A stretch of DNA of 64,000 bases, from NCBI GenBank assembly GCA_020846935.1, contig JADLCY010000005.1, forward strand, positions 118,224-182,223, given 5' to 3'. The notes beneath the pieces are model-generated. The model ran no database searches. It worked only from the letters and a program-made list of their open reading frames with translations, and was not told where the DNA came from. Source of the stretch: Gemmatimonadaceae bacterium (lineage in GTDB: Bacteria; Gemmatimonadota; Gemmatimonadetes; Gemmatimonadales; Gemmatimonadaceae). Shown piece after piece: positions 36,197 to 45,224 of this stretch; the stretch's first letter is position 1; every line of letters begins with the position of its first letter. Position numbers and translations under genes: made by a program.

Positions 36197-36484
36197 ATGA
36201 GCAAGATGACGCCCTATCGCGCACCGGACGGGACCCTGTGGGGCGCTCAGGTCCGCATGCCATCCCACAGCAGCGCCATGGTGATCTTTCATCACCCCAC
36301 GGGCGAGACCGCGCGGCTCAACCGCTACGCATGGTTGAACGTGCGGTCGGCGACTGCGCAGGACCCGAGTGCGCACCTCGACGCCCATACGCTGGCGGGC
36401 GGGCTCAATGAGGCCGAACTCGCGCGCCTCTTTCGCCGTTCGCTCCCCATGAACACGGAACGGCCGGGCTGGATCGTTTCCTAG
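36197..36484 (+). CDS. hypothetical small protein
   Basis: A 95-residue protein starting MSKMTPYRAPDGTLWGAQVR. The first half is beta-rich with paired aromatic residues (AMVIFHHPTGETARLNRYAW); the second half is helical (GLNEAELARLFRRSL). I do not recognise a family. It directly follows the DUF2203 gene, so it is probably co-expressed, and its end overlaps the convergent RNase Z gene by four bases. Composition looks like a real protein. Confidence 0.65.
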   Translation: MSKMTPYRAPDGTLWGAQVRMPSHSSAMVIFHHPTGETARLNRYAWLNVRSATAQDPSAHLDAHTLAGGLNEAELARLFRRSLPMNTERPGWIVS

Positions 36485-37425
36485 CCGCTGGCGCCCGACG
36501 CGCCGTCAGTCTCGAACGGCACATCGATTTCCATCCCGTCGCGCGCGACGGTTGTCGCCGCAAAGACGCTCCGCGCTTCGGTCTCGAGATCCCGAGGGTC
36601 GCGCGTGTAGCGTGCTGACAGGTGCGTGAGTACCAGCCGCTTCACCTCGGCGTCGCGTGCCACTCCGGCGGCCTCGCGCGCCGTGGAGTGACCCGTGTCC
36701 ACCGAGCGCTCGGCCTCTTCGTCGCCAAACGTCGCTTCGTGGATCAGCAGGTCCGCGCGATGCGCGGCCTCGATCGTGGCATCGCAGGGCCGCGTGTCCC
36801 CGGTGATGACGATGCGTCGCCCGCGTCGCGTGGGGCCCACGAGCGTGGCGGGATCGATGGTGCGACCATCGGGGAGCGTGATGGACTCGCCGCGATGCAC
36901 GCGACCCCACAGCGGCCCTTCGGGGATACCTAACGAGCGCGCGTGGTCGGGGTCAAAGCGGCCTCGGCGTTCGTGTTCGATGAGCGCCCAGCTCAGGGCG
37001 GGCCCACCGCGGTGCACCGCGTTCACGGCGCGGATGTCGTAGTCCTTGCGCGGTACCGCTTCGCCGGGCTCCAGCTCGGTGATCTGCACCGGAAACGTGA
37101 GCCGATCGCCGCCAAGCGTTTCGCAGCGGCGCAGGAGTCGCTCGGCGCCTCTCGGTCCCCAGCAGCGCAACGGTTCCGTTCGCCCCTGCAATGCGAGCGT
37201 ACGCATCAGCCCGACGATCCCGAGAAAGTGATCCAGGTGGAAATGCGAGAAGAACACATCATCGAGCGCGAACGAGACGCCGTATCGCATCATCTGTCGC
37301 TGCGTGCCTTCTCCGCAGTCGAACAGCAGCGTTTCCCCTTCACGGATGAGGGCGATCGAAGGGGCGCTCCGCTCGACCGTTGGGCGGGAAGCGGACGTGC
37401 CGAGGAAGCGGATGGTGAGGGGCAT
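36481..37425 (-). CDS. rnz: ribonuclease Z
   Basis: A 314-residue metallo-beta-lactamase-fold tRNA 3' endonuclease. Motif 2 is FFSHFHLDHFLGIVGL (HxHxDH, the zinc site). The N-terminal signature is MPLTIRFLGTSASRPT, and LLFDCGEGTQRQMMRYG contains the GEGTQRQ flexible-arm region. Other zinc ligands are seen in GDTRPCD and LTHLSARYTRDP. It trims tRNA 3' trailers; the two tRNAs nearby lack an encoded CCA, consistent with RNase Z processing. The Leu-Gly of ARSLGIPEG uses TTA in a CGTTAGG motif. Confidence 0.92.
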   Translation of the reverse strand: MPLTIRFLGTSASRPTVERSAPSIALIREGETLLFDCGEGTQRQMMRYGVSFALDDVFFSHFHLDHFLGIVGLMRTLALQGRTEPLRCWGPRGAERLLRRCETLGGDRLTFPVQITELEPGEAVPRKDYDIRAVNAVHRGGPALSWALIEHERRGRFDPDHARSLGIPEGPLWGRVHRGESITLPDGRTIDPATLVGPTRRGRRIVITGDTRPCDATIEAAHRADLLIHEATFGDEEAERSVDTGHSTAREAAGVARDAEVKRLVLTHLSARYTRDPRDLETEARSVFAATTVARDGMEIDVPFETDGASGASG

Positions 37426-37789
37426 GACGGCGGGAATATAGCGGCTGAGTTCGGTTCTATCTCGCGAGAGATATTGACGGTAAGTCGTGTTGCTTCATTG
37501 TGATGTACATCGCTGAGCCTGCTCCAATCCGGTAGCAATTTGCCATCGAGCAAGGGAAACGAGCAGCACGCTGGTGGGTAGTTGAGGTCGACGCGCCTTG
37601 TCGCGTCACGCAGGGGTTGTCGAGCACGGAATCGTGGATGAGGCCGCATCGATCCCACTGATGATCGATTGCAGGCCCGGCCGTTTGGTCGCCCACCGAT
37701 GCTCAGCCCCGTGAGGCAGAACGCGCACTGCGTGCAGGGAAGAGGATCCCTTCCAGGTCTACATTCGCATTGGCAGGAGGAGTCACGTC
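37426..37789. other. intergenic region with a perfect palindrome
   Basis: A 364-base gap between divergent rnz and the KGG gene. It holds a TTGACG at 37474-37479 (possible -35) and the perfect palindrome GATGTACATC at 37502-37511. No gene is supported. The KGG gene has a good GGAGGAG site just before its ATG. Confidence 0.45.
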
Positions 37790-38158
37790 ATGACAGGAAA
37801 GAGCAAGCGAGGATTCGCCTCGATGGATCCCGAGCGGCAGAAGGAGATCGCGAGCAAGGGTGGTCGCGCCGCGCACGCCAAGGGCACGGCCCATGAGTGG
37901 TCGCGGGATGAGGCGCGCGCCGCGGGTCGCAAGGGCGGCGTGATCGTGAGCCGCGATCGCGAGCACATGTCGGCGATCGGACGCGAGGGCGGTGAAGCGC
38001 GTGGCCGTGCCAACGCGATCGCGCGCGCTGCCGAACATGGTGGTCGCCGGTTTGTGGAGCGTGAATCCCGCGTGGTCACGGGCCGCGACCTCGAGGCATC
38101 GTCAGACCGGCCCTCGGCGCTCGACACGACGTCGCTGCAGGGCGACCTCCGCCGGTAG
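37790..38158 (+). CDS. KGG-motif general stress protein
   Basis: A 122-residue hydrophilic protein of the GsiB/Con-10 type. It has repeated Lys/Glu-Gly-Gly units (ASKGGRAAHAKG, AGRKGGVIV, IGREGGEARG) in the first 85 residues, strongly basic and without hydrophobic core. The last 35 residues are unassigned. Such proteins are induced by stress or stationary phase in many bacteria. A clear ribosome site (GGCAGGAGGAGTC) precedes ATG 37790. The long upstream region with a palindrome suggests specific control. Confidence 0.8.
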   Translation: MTGKSKRGFASMDPERQKEIASKGGRAAHAKGTAHEWSRDEARAAGRKGGVIVSRDREHMSAIGREGGEARGRANAIARAAEHGGRRFVERESRVVTGRDLEASSDRPSALDTTSLQGDLRR

Positions 38159-38562
38159 GCCCCGCACCGGCTCAGTCCGCGGTGCGGCCCTGGCGCCCGC
38201 CGCGGCCGCACGGGGGAGTGGCGCATCGCGTTGGTCGCGCCCGCATCCGGCTTTGGGGCCACGGCTTCCGGTCGCTCGGGAGGGCGGACGGGGGACCGGG
38301 GCGGTGCCGGTCGCCGGGCCGCGAAGGCGGCGCCGTCCAGGGAGCGCTCAGCCGTGACCGTCAAGACAAGCCACACCGCACCACGCGCGATTTGGCGGTT
38401 CTTTTCTCGATTCCGGCCGTTCCTTCGGGAACCTTCTCGCCAGCGCGCGGTATGTGAGTGCAAGTGATTGCGACTACGGCGCTTGCCGCGCGTGTTGTTG
38501 ACTTTCCAGACAGTCGGACTACCTTTCGCCGCAACCCGGTACGGCTATTGCCCGTAGGGTTG
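38159..38562. other. gene-free region upstream of tRNA-Ala
   Basis: No credible gene in about 400 bases. A second, weaker promoter-like pair TTGACT (38498-38503) and TACCTT (38520-38525) lies here, in addition to the closer promoter listed separately. Confidence 0.5.
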
Positions 38563-38591
38563 TTACGATTGGAGTGCGACCGTCGTATAAC
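38563..38591 (+). promoter_or_regulatory. sigma70-type promoter of tRNA-Ala
   Basis: TTACGA (38563-38568), a 17-base spacer and TATAAC (38586-38591) place the start of transcription about 15 bases before the tRNA. The match is strong for such GC-rich DNA. Confidence 0.65.
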
Positions 38592-38612
38592 AAGCGGAGC
38601 GTTCTCCTCGTC

Positions 38613-38685
38613 GGGGCTGTAGCTCAGTTGGGAGAGCGCTGCAATCGCACTGCAGAGGTCAGGGGTTCGACTCCCCTCAGCTCCA
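38613..38685 (+). tRNA. tRNA-Ala(CGC)
   Basis: A 73-base cloverleaf. Acceptor stem GGGGCTG pairs with CAGCTCC, with one G-U pair. The D arm is GCTC-AGTTGGGA-GAGC. The anticodon stem CTGCA/TGCAG encloses loop ATCGCAC, giving anticodon CGC (codon GCG, Ala). The variable loop is AGGTC, the T arm is AGGGG-TTCGACT-CCCCT and the discriminator is A. CCA is not encoded. All invariant positions I could check are present. Confidence 0.95.
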
Positions 38686-38803
38686 TAGATGTGTCGGTTT
38701 CGCGATTCGGGTTGGTTGATTTGGCCAGCCGTCGTTCGGTAGGACGCAGAGTTCCAATGACGACGTGCTTGGCACCTCCCCCGCGAATCCGCACTCCCGC
38801 AGA

Positions 38804-38834
38804 AACGGCCGCCCCAGGGCGGCCGTTCGATTTT
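38804..38834 (+). terminator. rho-independent terminator after tRNA-Ala
   Basis: Perfect 10-bp arms AACGGCCGCC and GGCGGCCGTT, loop CCAG, followed by CGATTTT. It ends the tRNA-Ala transcript just before the convergent lipoprotein gene. Confidence 0.8.
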
Positions 38835-38846
38835 CCGGCGTTCTCG

Positions 38847-40145
38847 CTACGGCCTGAAGTCGCCCACGTCGCGTCGCAAGGACTCGAACACCGCGGCGAG
38901 GAAGCGATTCTCCTCGATCTCCGTCGCGCCCTCGAAGTCCCCGAACGCGGTGGCACCGAGCCCGTTGAGCCAGCGCATGATGGCGCTTTCGTTCACCACC
39001 GTTCGGATGTGACGGAGGCTCATCGTCTGGGTGCCCAGGTCATCGCGGACGCTCAGGCGCATCTCGGTGCCGCGTCCCTCGAAGGGGCGCCGCAGCGGTG
39101 TCCTGATGAGGTGGCGAATGGCCAGCGGAAAGTGCCACTCGGGCTCGTCCCGGAACCGCAGCATGAGGCCGCGCTCGTGGACGCTCCGTTCGATGATCAC
39201 GTCGCCGACCAGCCTCTCGAAGCCGACGCGAAAGATCCTGAACTTCGCTGACACTTCGGCCGTCATGCGGAGCGAATCGGGGAGCGGGCGCGGCGCGCCG
39301 TTCAGGGCAACGAGCCCTCCTGCGCGTGCCCGCGCATGAATGGTGATGGCTCCCGGTCCGCCGATCACGTCGAGGTAGCGCACGCCACCGTGGTCGTGGA
39401 CCTGGAGGCGCCACGTCGTGGGCATCACGTAGCGGTCGACCCACGCCGCAAACGCCGGACTGCCGCGGCGCATGGAATCGGGTTGCCATCGAATCGAGAG
39501 CGCAAGCCCGGTGGATCCGTCGGCGAGTTGCATCGTGCGAAGGGAGTCCACGCGAAACAGTCGCCCGAGCTGTCTCGCCGCACGGGGGAACGTGCCGCGC
39601 ATGTCGGCGAGTGTTTCCACGCCGCTCCGGCCTTCGAACGCCGTGACGAATGCGCCTAACGCATCGCCCACCCGCGCGGCCGGCACCGGCCCGATCCCGT
39701 GATCGACGATCGTGATCCACTCGTAGTCGCCTGTGCCGAGTTTGGCGAGCCGGATGTAGTGGCGTTCGTCACCGAGGCGGCGCGGGTAGGGCGCGCTGGC
39801 CCGGGCGCTGAAGAGGTAGCGGCCCTGATCGAACGTGGCGTCGAGGTAGAGCCCCTGGGAGGAGTCCGGTGCGTGGTGGATGGTCCAGAGACTTGTGTCC
39901 CGATACAGGCGGGCCGGCGTGAGCGCGTAGCGCCCCATGATCGGTCGAGCCGCGGCGAACTTCGCGTCACGCTGGACGTTGGTGAAGCGGACGGCGAAGC
40001 CCGCGAACGCGTTGTTCGCGTTGAGTCGAGCTTCGGCCAGGGTGGGTCCCCACGCGGGAATCGCGTCCCGGCAGGCCCCGAGCGCGGCGGCGCAGAGGAT
40101 GGGAAGCGCACCCGCGCGCACCGAGCGTAAGCGGTTCAGGGGCAA
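38847..40145 (-). CDS. hypothetical lipoprotein
   Basis: A 432-residue predicted lipoprotein. The TTG at 40145 gives LPLNRLRSVRAGALPI and the lipobox LGAC, so it is the best start; the open frame further upstream runs through tRNA-Gln and cannot be coding. The mature protein has a beta-rich N-terminal half (RRLGDERHYIRLAKLGTGDY, WITIVDHG). Its C-terminal half resembles repeated beta strands (ERLVGDVIIERSVHERGLML). No family recognised. The Leu-Gly of GDALGAF is encoded with TTA in a CGTTAGG motif. Confidence 0.65.
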   Translation of the reverse strand: MPLNRLRSVRAGALPILCAAALGACRDAIPAWGPTLAEARLNANNAFAGFAVRFTNVQRDAKFAAARPIMGRYALTPARLYRDTSLWTIHHAPDSSQGLYLDATFDQGRYLFSARASAPYPRRLGDERHYIRLAKLGTGDYEWITIVDHGIGPVPAARVGDALGAFVTAFEGRSGVETLADMRGTFPRAARQLGRLFRVDSLRTMQLADGSTGLALSIRWQPDSMRRGSPAFAAWVDRYVMPTTWRLQVHDHGGVRYLDVIGGPGAITIHARARAGGLVALNGAPRPLPDSLRMTAEVSAKFRIFRVGFERLVGDVIIERSVHERGLMLRFRDEPEWHFPLAIRHLIRTPLRRPFEGRGTEMRLSVRDDLGTQTMSLRHIRTVVNESAIMRWLNGLGATAFGDFEGATEIEENRFLAAVFESLRRDVGDFRP

Positions 40146-40190
40146 TGGTATAGGTCGTGGTCGCCGCGCGCGGCCGATGATGCGGCGGGG

Positions 40191-40219
40191 TTGCCGGGAG
40201 GCGAAAGCCCGGGTTATTG
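40191..40219 (+). promoter_or_regulatory. candidate promoter of tRNA-Gln
   Basis: TTGCCG (40191-40196), a 17-base spacer and TTATTG (40214-40219), about 37 bases before the tRNA. It lies on the opposite strand to and just upstream of the lipoprotein start, making the two transcripts divergent. Confidence 0.45.
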
Positions 40220-40255
40220 TGCTACGCCGGAACGCGCAGGAAAGTTCGGGCCTTC

Positions 40256-40328
40256 TGCCCCTTGGTGTAACTGGCAACACGTCTGACTCTGGATCAGAAG
40301 AGTCCTGGTTCGAGCCCAGGAGGGGCAA
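40256..40328 (+). tRNA. tRNA-Gln(CTG)
   Basis: A 73-base cloverleaf. Acceptor TGCCCCT pairs with AGGGGCA. The D arm is GTGT-AACTGGCA-ACAC. Anticodon stem TCTGA/TCAGA encloses loop CTCTGGA, anticodon CTG (codon CAG, Gln). The T arm is CCTGG-TTCGAGC-CCAGG, discriminator A, and no encoded CCA. A U1-A72 first pair as in other bacterial tRNA-Gln supports the identity. Confidence 0.95.
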
Positions 40329-40334
40329 TCGAGA

Positions 40335-40358
40335 AGGGCCGCCGAAAGGCGGCTCTTT
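40335..40358 (+). terminator. rho-independent terminator after tRNA-Gln
   Basis: GCCGCC-GAAA-GGCGGC, extended by outer A-T, G-C and G-T pairs, followed by a short T-run (CTCTTT), seven bases after the tRNA. Confidence 0.75.
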
Positions 40359-40534
40359 GCGTTTCCTACGCCACGCTCCCGTGGGCCACTGAGCCGCTGG
40401 CTCCCCCGGAATCCCGGCCGCCGCCCAGTGGCGCGCCTGGCCAGCGCGCCCCGGTGACGGCACTCCCCACTCGCCCGTCTCATACGTAATCGACCCCTCT
40501 CAGCAGGGGACGCGCTGTCCTTTCGCCGCCCGCT

Positions 40535-42913
40535 GTGCACACTCCCCGCGCCACCAGCCTCCACGAGTTCGACGAGAGCACTTCACAGGTGCTCCAGGCG
40601 CAGTTTGCGCTGGCCGAGCGATCGGTGAATGGGGTGCGCATCCTGGTCATTGGCGTGCTGGCGATCGCGGCGATCGCGTACGGCCCGTATCTCGACGCCC
40701 GACTCAACCTCGCCAACCTGTTCGCACTGGCCCCGATGCTCGCCTGGGCCGTGGGACAGCACTTCTGGTGGCACGCTCGCGGCGCGCAGTCCCGCACGCT
40801 CTCCACGGTCAACGCCCTGCTCGACGTCTCGGCCGTTTCGATCCTGGCCACGTGCTATGGGCTGTTCGGTGATCCGAACTTCGCGGTGAAGTCACCGATC
40901 CTGAGCGCGTATTTCGTGATCCTCGCGGCGCGGCCGTTCACGGGTTCGCCGCGCCTCGCGCTCAGCACCGCGCTCACGGCAACGCTGCAGTACGCGGCCA
41001 TCGTCGTCTTCTTCACGGCCACGGGTCGCCTGGCGCTCAACGACGATCCGACGGCGACGGTGACCACCCGCGGCACGTCCCTCCTCGACGAAGGCGCCAA
41101 GACGCTGCTCCTGCTCATCGCTGGCGTCGTGGCCACCTACGCCACGGCGTGGAACGAACGCACACTGCGCCAGGCCGTCTCGCTGCGCCGGAACTTCGAA
41201 GCGCGCTTTCGCGCGGTGTTCGAACACTCCGCGGTCGGTGTGGCGCTGCTGAACGAGCAGGGCGCGGTCCTCGAGGCCAACGGCGCGATGACGTCCATTG
41301 TGGGCGCGTCGAACATGCAGCTTGTCGGCCGCCGCATCTCCGACTTTGCCACGCCAGAACACGAACAGACGAGCGAGCGCCTGATCCGCGATCTCGTGGA
41401 TGGCGAACAGGCGAGCGCCACAGCCGAGGTACTGTTTGCGCGGAGCGATGGCGCCGAGGTCTGGGGCTCGGTCACGGTGTCGCACGCCCAGGGCGCCCGC
41501 GACGTGCGGCTGATCGCCATCGTCGAAGACGTCACCAGCCGCAAGGCGCTCGAGGCCAAGCTGCTGCAGCAGGCGTTCTACGACGGCCTGACCGGACTCG
41601 CCAACCGCTCGCTCTTTCGCGATCGCGCCGAGCACGCGCTCACGCGCGCGATGCGCGATCGGTCCGAGGTGGCGGTGCTCTTCCTCGACCTCGACAACTT
41701 CAAAAACGTCAACGACACGCTCGGCCATGGCGCGGGCGACTGCCTGCTCCAGGTGGTGGCCAACCGCCTGCTCAACGCGACACGCGGCTGCGATACCGTC
41801 GCCCGGCTGGGCGGGGACGAGTTCGCGGTGCTGCTCGAAAACGTACGAACCGAGGCCGACGCGAGCGTGGTCGCGGAACGCATCACGCACGCGCTGCGCT
41901 CCCCGATCGAGCTGAACTCGGGGAACACGGTGCGAGTCTCGTCGAGCATCGGCATCGCGCGCGCCGAAGACTCGTCGACCGTGGACGACCTGATGCGCAA
42001 CGCGGACGTGGCGATGTATGCGGCCAAGTCGGCATCACGCGGCACCTTCGTGTTCTTCGACCGCTCGATGCACACCGCGCTGGTCGATCGCGTCATGCTC
42101 GAAGTCGACATGCGCACGGCGATCGAGGGTCGCGATTTCTGGGTGGCCTACCAGCCGATTGTCGACCTGGAGACCCGCGAACTCACGGGCATGGAGGCGC
42201 TGGCGCGCTGGCGTCATCCGCTCAAGGGCCTGATCCCGCCGGCGTCGTTCATCCCGGTGGCCGAGGAAACGGGGCTGATCCTCGCGATCGGTCGGCTGGT
42301 GCTGGCCGACGCGTGCCAGCAGGCCGCGTACTGGAATCGGCTCCCCGGGCGCACACGGCCGCTCTCGATCACGGTGAACCTGTCGGGAAAACAGCTGCAA
42401 GCCCCCGACCTCCACCAGGACGTGCGGGAGGCCCTCGCGAGCAGCGGGCTCGACCCGTCGCACCTGATCCTCGAGATCACCGAGTCGGTGATCATGGAGA
42501 GCGGACGGAGCGTGCTCGAACGTCTGCGCGACCTGAAGGAACTCGGCGTTCGACTCGCGATCGATGACTTCGGTACCGGCTACTCCTCGCTGTCGTACCT
42601 GCAGCAGTTTCCGGTGGACATCCTCAAGATCGATCGCTCGTTCACCACGGGACTCGCCCGCGGGCCTAACGAAGATGCGCTGGCGCGGACGATCATTGCG
42701 CTGGGCGACCTGCTCACGCTCCGGACGATCGCCGAAGGCGTCGAGCACGAAGGTCAGCACGAGCGACTCCGGGACCTGGGCTGTGACTACGGCCAGGGCT
42801 ACCTGTTCGGCAAACCGATCTCCGCGCGCGACATGACGGCGCTGCTGCGCACGGGACAGCTACCCGAGCTGGTCGAGGAAGAGGAGCAACGCTCGGTCCC
42901 GAGCCAGGGCTGA
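40535..42913 (+). CDS. membrane PAS-GGDEF-EAL c-di-GMP enzyme
   Basis: A 792-residue protein. Residues 25-210 hold about six transmembrane helices. A PAS domain spans about 220-345 (FRAVFEHSAVGVALLNEQGA). The GGDEF domain is about 350-510, with active-site RLGGDEFAVLLENV and the inhibitory-site region upstream. The EAL domain is 525-775, with GMEALARW (EAL), LEITESVIM and DDFGTGYSSLSYL all intact. Both synthesis and hydrolysis of c-di-GMP are possible, with PAS or membrane sensing. The GTG start at 40535 lacks a strong ribosome site. It is a stand-alone gene. Confidence 0.9.
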   Translation: MHTPRATSLHEFDESTSQVLQAQFALAERSVNGVRILVIGVLAIAAIAYGPYLDARLNLANLFALAPMLAWAVGQHFWWHARGAQSRTLSTVNALLDVSAVSILATCYGLFGDPNFAVKSPILSAYFVILAARPFTGSPRLALSTALTATLQYAAIVVFFTATGRLALNDDPTATVTTRGTSLLDEGAKTLLLLIAGVVATYATAWNERTLRQAVSLRRNFEARFRAVFEHSAVGVALLNEQGAVLEANGAMTSIVGASNMQLVGRRISDFATPEHEQTSERLIRDLVDGEQASATAEVLFARSDGAEVWGSVTVSHAQGARDVRLIAIVEDVTSRKALEAKLLQQAFYDGLTGLANRSLFRDRAEHALTRAMRDRSEVAVLFLDLDNFKNVNDTLGHGAGDCLLQVVANRLLNATRGCDTVARLGGDEFAVLLENVRTEADASVVAERITHALRSPIELNSGNTVRVSSSIGIARAEDSSTVDDLMRNADVAMYAAKSASRGTFVFFDRSMHTALVDRVMLEVDMRTAIEGRDFWVAYQPIVDLETRELTGMEALARWRHPLKGLIPPASFIPVAEETGLILAIGRLVLADACQQAAYWNRLPGRTRPLSITVNLSGKQLQAPDLHQDVREALASSGLDPSHLILEITESVIMESGRSVLERLRDLKELGVRLAIDDFGTGYSSLSYLQQFPVDILKIDRSFTTGLARGPNEDALARTIIALGDLLTLRTIAEGVEHEGQHERLRDLGCDYGQGYLFGKPISARDMTALLRTGQLPELVEEEEQRSVPSQG

Positions 42914-42939
42914 GCGACCCCGCCGGCTTCGAACCACGA

Positions 42940-43127
42940 TCAGTCCGCGGCGACGGGAGAGAGTTGCCGGGCGGCCCCCGATTCGACCAGGAATCGCAGC
43001 AGGCGTCGCAACGGTTCCGCGGCGCCCACCGCAGTCAGTCGGCGGCGACGGGCGAGAGTCGCTGCGCGGCCCCCGATTCGACCAGGATTCGGAGCATGCG
43101 CCGCAACGGTTCCGCGGCGCCCCACAG
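42940..43127. repeat. decayed tandem duplication of the 3' end of asd
   Basis: A unit of about 91 bases, offset by 95 bases, occurs twice: 42940-43030 and 43035-43125. Both encode on the minus strand an AEPLRR...VESGAA...LSPVAAD tail and the same stop. The right copy is the true end of asd. The left copy is out of frame with it (95 is not a multiple of three) and differs at roughly one base in eight, so it is non-coding debris. Confidence 0.8.
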
Positions 43128-44198
43128 CAGCTGATCGCCGATCGTGAAGGCCCCGAGGTACTCCGGGCCCATCGCCAACTTGCGAATGCGCCCAACCGGG
43201 ACCGTGAGCGTTCCGGTGACCGCGACCGGCGTGAGTTCCCTGAGCGTCGCTTCCTTCGTGTTGGGCACCACTTTCACCCACGAATGGTCGGTCGCGATCA
43301 TCGCCTCGATGTCGGGCAGAGGCACATCGCGCGTGAGCTTGATGGTGAGCGCCTGACTGTGGCAGCGCATGGCGCCGATGCGTACGCAGAACCCGTCGAC
43401 CGGAATGGCCGGCGTCCCGAACCCGTCGCCGCGGCCGAGGATGCGATTGGTCTCGGCCATGCCTTTCCACTCCTCGCGGCTCACGCCGTCGCCGAGGTCG
43501 CGATCGATCCAGGGGATGAGCGAGCCGCCGAGCGGGACTCCGAAGTGTGCCACCTCGGCGGCCTTCGCGCCCTGCTGCCGCGCGAGTACGCGCCGGTCGA
43601 TCTCGAGGATCGCGCTCTGCGGGTCGTCGAGCAGATCCTTCACCGAGGCGTGGAGCGCGCCGAACTGCGTGAGCAGCTCGCGCATGTTCTGCGCGCCTGC
43701 GCCCGATGCCGCCTGGTAGGTCTGCGTCGACATCCACTCGACCAGCCCCGCCTTGTAAAGCGCCCCCACGCCCATGAGCATGCAGCTCACGGTGCAGTTG
43801 CCCCCGATCCAGTCCCGACCACCGCGGGCGAGCGAGGCCTCGATGACCGGCAGGTTGACCGGGTCGAGGATTATGACACTGTCGCCGTTCATGCGCAGCG
43901 TCGACGCGGCATCGATCCAATGCCCGCGCCAGCCAGCGGCGCGCAGTTGCGGATACACCTTCGAGGTGTAGTCGCCGCCCTGGGCGGTGATGATGACTTC
44001 ACACCGCCGGAGTGCGGACAGGTCGTACGCGTCGAGGAGGCGCGTCTCGTTCCGGGCGTCGGCCGGGGCCGGACCTCCGGCGTTGCTGGTCGAGAAGAAC
44101 AGCGGCTCGATGTGCGCAAAGTCGTCCTCGGCGCGCATGCGATCCATGAGCACGGAACCAACCATGCCGCGCCAGCCTACCAATCCTGTAACAACCAC
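43035..44198 (-). CDS. asd: aspartate-semialdehyde dehydrogenase
   Basis: A 387-residue NADPH-dependent enzyme making aspartate semialdehyde for lysine/diaminopimelate, threonine and methionine. The Rossmann start is [20 protein letters not shown], and FFSTSNAGG follows as in the E. coli-type long form. The active-site Cys is in [12 protein letters not shown], and the substrate Arg/His region is [16 protein letters not shown]. Length matches the Gram-negative type. The C-terminus ([20 protein letters not shown]) is the part duplicated downstream. It is transcribed alone, with 105 bases to the next, divergent gene. Confidence 0.93.
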   Translation of the reverse strand: MVVTGLVGWRGMVGSVLMDRMRAEDDFAHIEPLFFSTSNAGGPAPADARNETRLLDAYDLSALRRCEVIITAQGGDYTSKVYPQLRAAGWRGHWIDAASTLRMNGDSVIILDPVNLPVIEASLARGGRDWIGGNCTVSCMLMGVGALYKAGLVEWMSTQTYQAASGAGAQNMRELLTQFGALHASVKDLLDDPQSAILEIDRRVLARQQGAKAAEVAHFGVPLGGSLIPWIDRDLGDGVSREEWKGMAETNRILGRGDGFGTPAIPVDGFCVRIGAMRCHSQALTIKLTRDVPLPDIEAMIATDHSWVKVVPNTKEATLRELTPVAVTGTLTVPVGRIRKLAMGPEYLGAFTIGDQLLWGAAEPLRRMLRILVESGAAQRLSPVAAD

Positions 44199-44303
44199 GT
44201 GCCGTGTCCTCGGGGTCCGGGGCCTCTGTCGGAAAGTCGCGGATCGGGGTTGATGGCGGCAAGTGGGTGTCGCGTGTTCAGTTCAGGTACTCGAGGAGGA
44301 AGC

Positions 44304-44852
44304 ATGCAACACAGCGCCGAGCCGATGGGCTTTCTGGTCCGCGGGATTCCCGTGGTGGTGGAAAATACGCGGCCCGACATTGCCACCGCGGACGTCATCG
44401 CCAGGCTCGACGAAGCGCTCGGCCTGATCGAGGCGGTCCAGCCGTGGCGGCTACGGCACCTGCGCCGTGACCTGCGGTGCATCCGGGTCGTGCGGTTCGC
44501 CTGCCGCGGCGCCTACGTCCCCGACGAGCGCGTGTGCATCACGGAGCTGACGTTCCTGAATCGACGCGACATCTCGGCGGCGCCGGTGGCTTCATCGATC
44601 ATCCACGAGGGCATGCACGCCAGGGTCGACGTGATGGGTGTTCGACGCGATGGGCGCGACCGGGCGCGCGAGGAGCGACTGTGCCGTCGCGCGGAGCTGG
44701 CGTTTGGCCGGGCGTTACCGCCCGGGCTGGGCGCTCCGGTGGTGGAGCGCGCACTGGCGTCACTCGATCTGTCGGACCACGACGTGGCGCCGGTGGTGGA
44801 CTGGTCCGAAGCGCAGCGACGCATCGACGCGGTGGACGGATCTGGCCGCTGA
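44304..44852 (+). CDS. hypothetical protein with an HExxH zinc motif
   Basis: A 182-residue protein with a strong GAGGAGG ribosome site before ATG 44304. The N-terminal part is mixed (GFLVRGIPVVVENTRPD). The centre contains SSIIHEGMHARVDV, an HExxH zinc-metalloprotease-type motif, preceded by a beta strand and followed by a helix with ERLCRRAELAFG, where a Glu could be the third ligand. No signal peptide is seen. I do not recognise a family; a short gluzincin-like peptidase fold is the best guess. A larger frame from 43284 runs antisense to asd and is rejected. Confidence 0.65.
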   Translation: MQHSAEPMGFLVRGIPVVVENTRPDIATADVIARLDEALGLIEAVQPWRLRHLRRDLRCIRVVRFACRGAYVPDERVCITELTFLNRRDISAAPVASSIIHEGMHARVDVMGVRRDGRDRAREERLCRRAELAFGRALPPGLGAPVVERALASLDLSDHDVAPVVDWSEAQRRIDAVDGSGR

Positions 44853-44947
44853 ACACGCCGTCGATCCGAACTCGTTCTTGAGCACCGTTCGTGGCGAACC
44901 GCAATGCGGACAAGCCACGGTGTGCTGCCAACGCAACGCTACGATAT

Positions 44948-45223
44948 TCAGGCCGAGCGCGGGAACCGCTTGAGGGAGCGCTCGCGCCCTTTGCGCGCTT
45001 CGACCTCGCGATCGCGTGGAGGCGCGGTAGTCACGAGTGAATCGATCAGACGTCGGGCCGCCGCGCTGACCTCAGCCACCGCGATATTGAATGCCTCCTC
45101 GTTCGCTCGGGATGGCTTGGTGGTTCCGCTGAGCTTTCGCACGAACTGCAGCGCCGAGGCATGGACTTCGTCTGTGGTCGCCGGTGGTTCAAAATTGGCG
45201 AGCGTCTTGATGTTGCGGCACAT
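44948..45223 (-). CDS. DUF2277-family protein
   Basis: A 91-residue protein with the family signature from its first residue: MCRNIKTLANFEPPATTDEV, then LQFVRKLSGTTKPSRANEEA and LIDSLVTTAPPRDREVEA. Length is full. Function unknown; members are conserved in soil bacteria and have a DNA-binding-like helical fold by prediction only. The sequence directly upstream on the same strand is a remnant of a chorismate-utilising enzyme (45225-45340). Confidence 0.9.
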   Translation of the reverse strand: MCRNIKTLANFEPPATTDEVHASALQFVRKLSGTTKPSRANEEAFNIAVAEVSAAARRLIDSLVTTAPPRDREVEARKGRERSLKRFPRSA

Positions 45224-45224
45224 C

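Noticed and set aside
40146..40463. Upstream extension of the 38847-40145 lipoprotein frame
   Set aside because: It would read through tRNA-Gln and its terminator antisense; the TTG at 40145 gives a clean lipoprotein signal.
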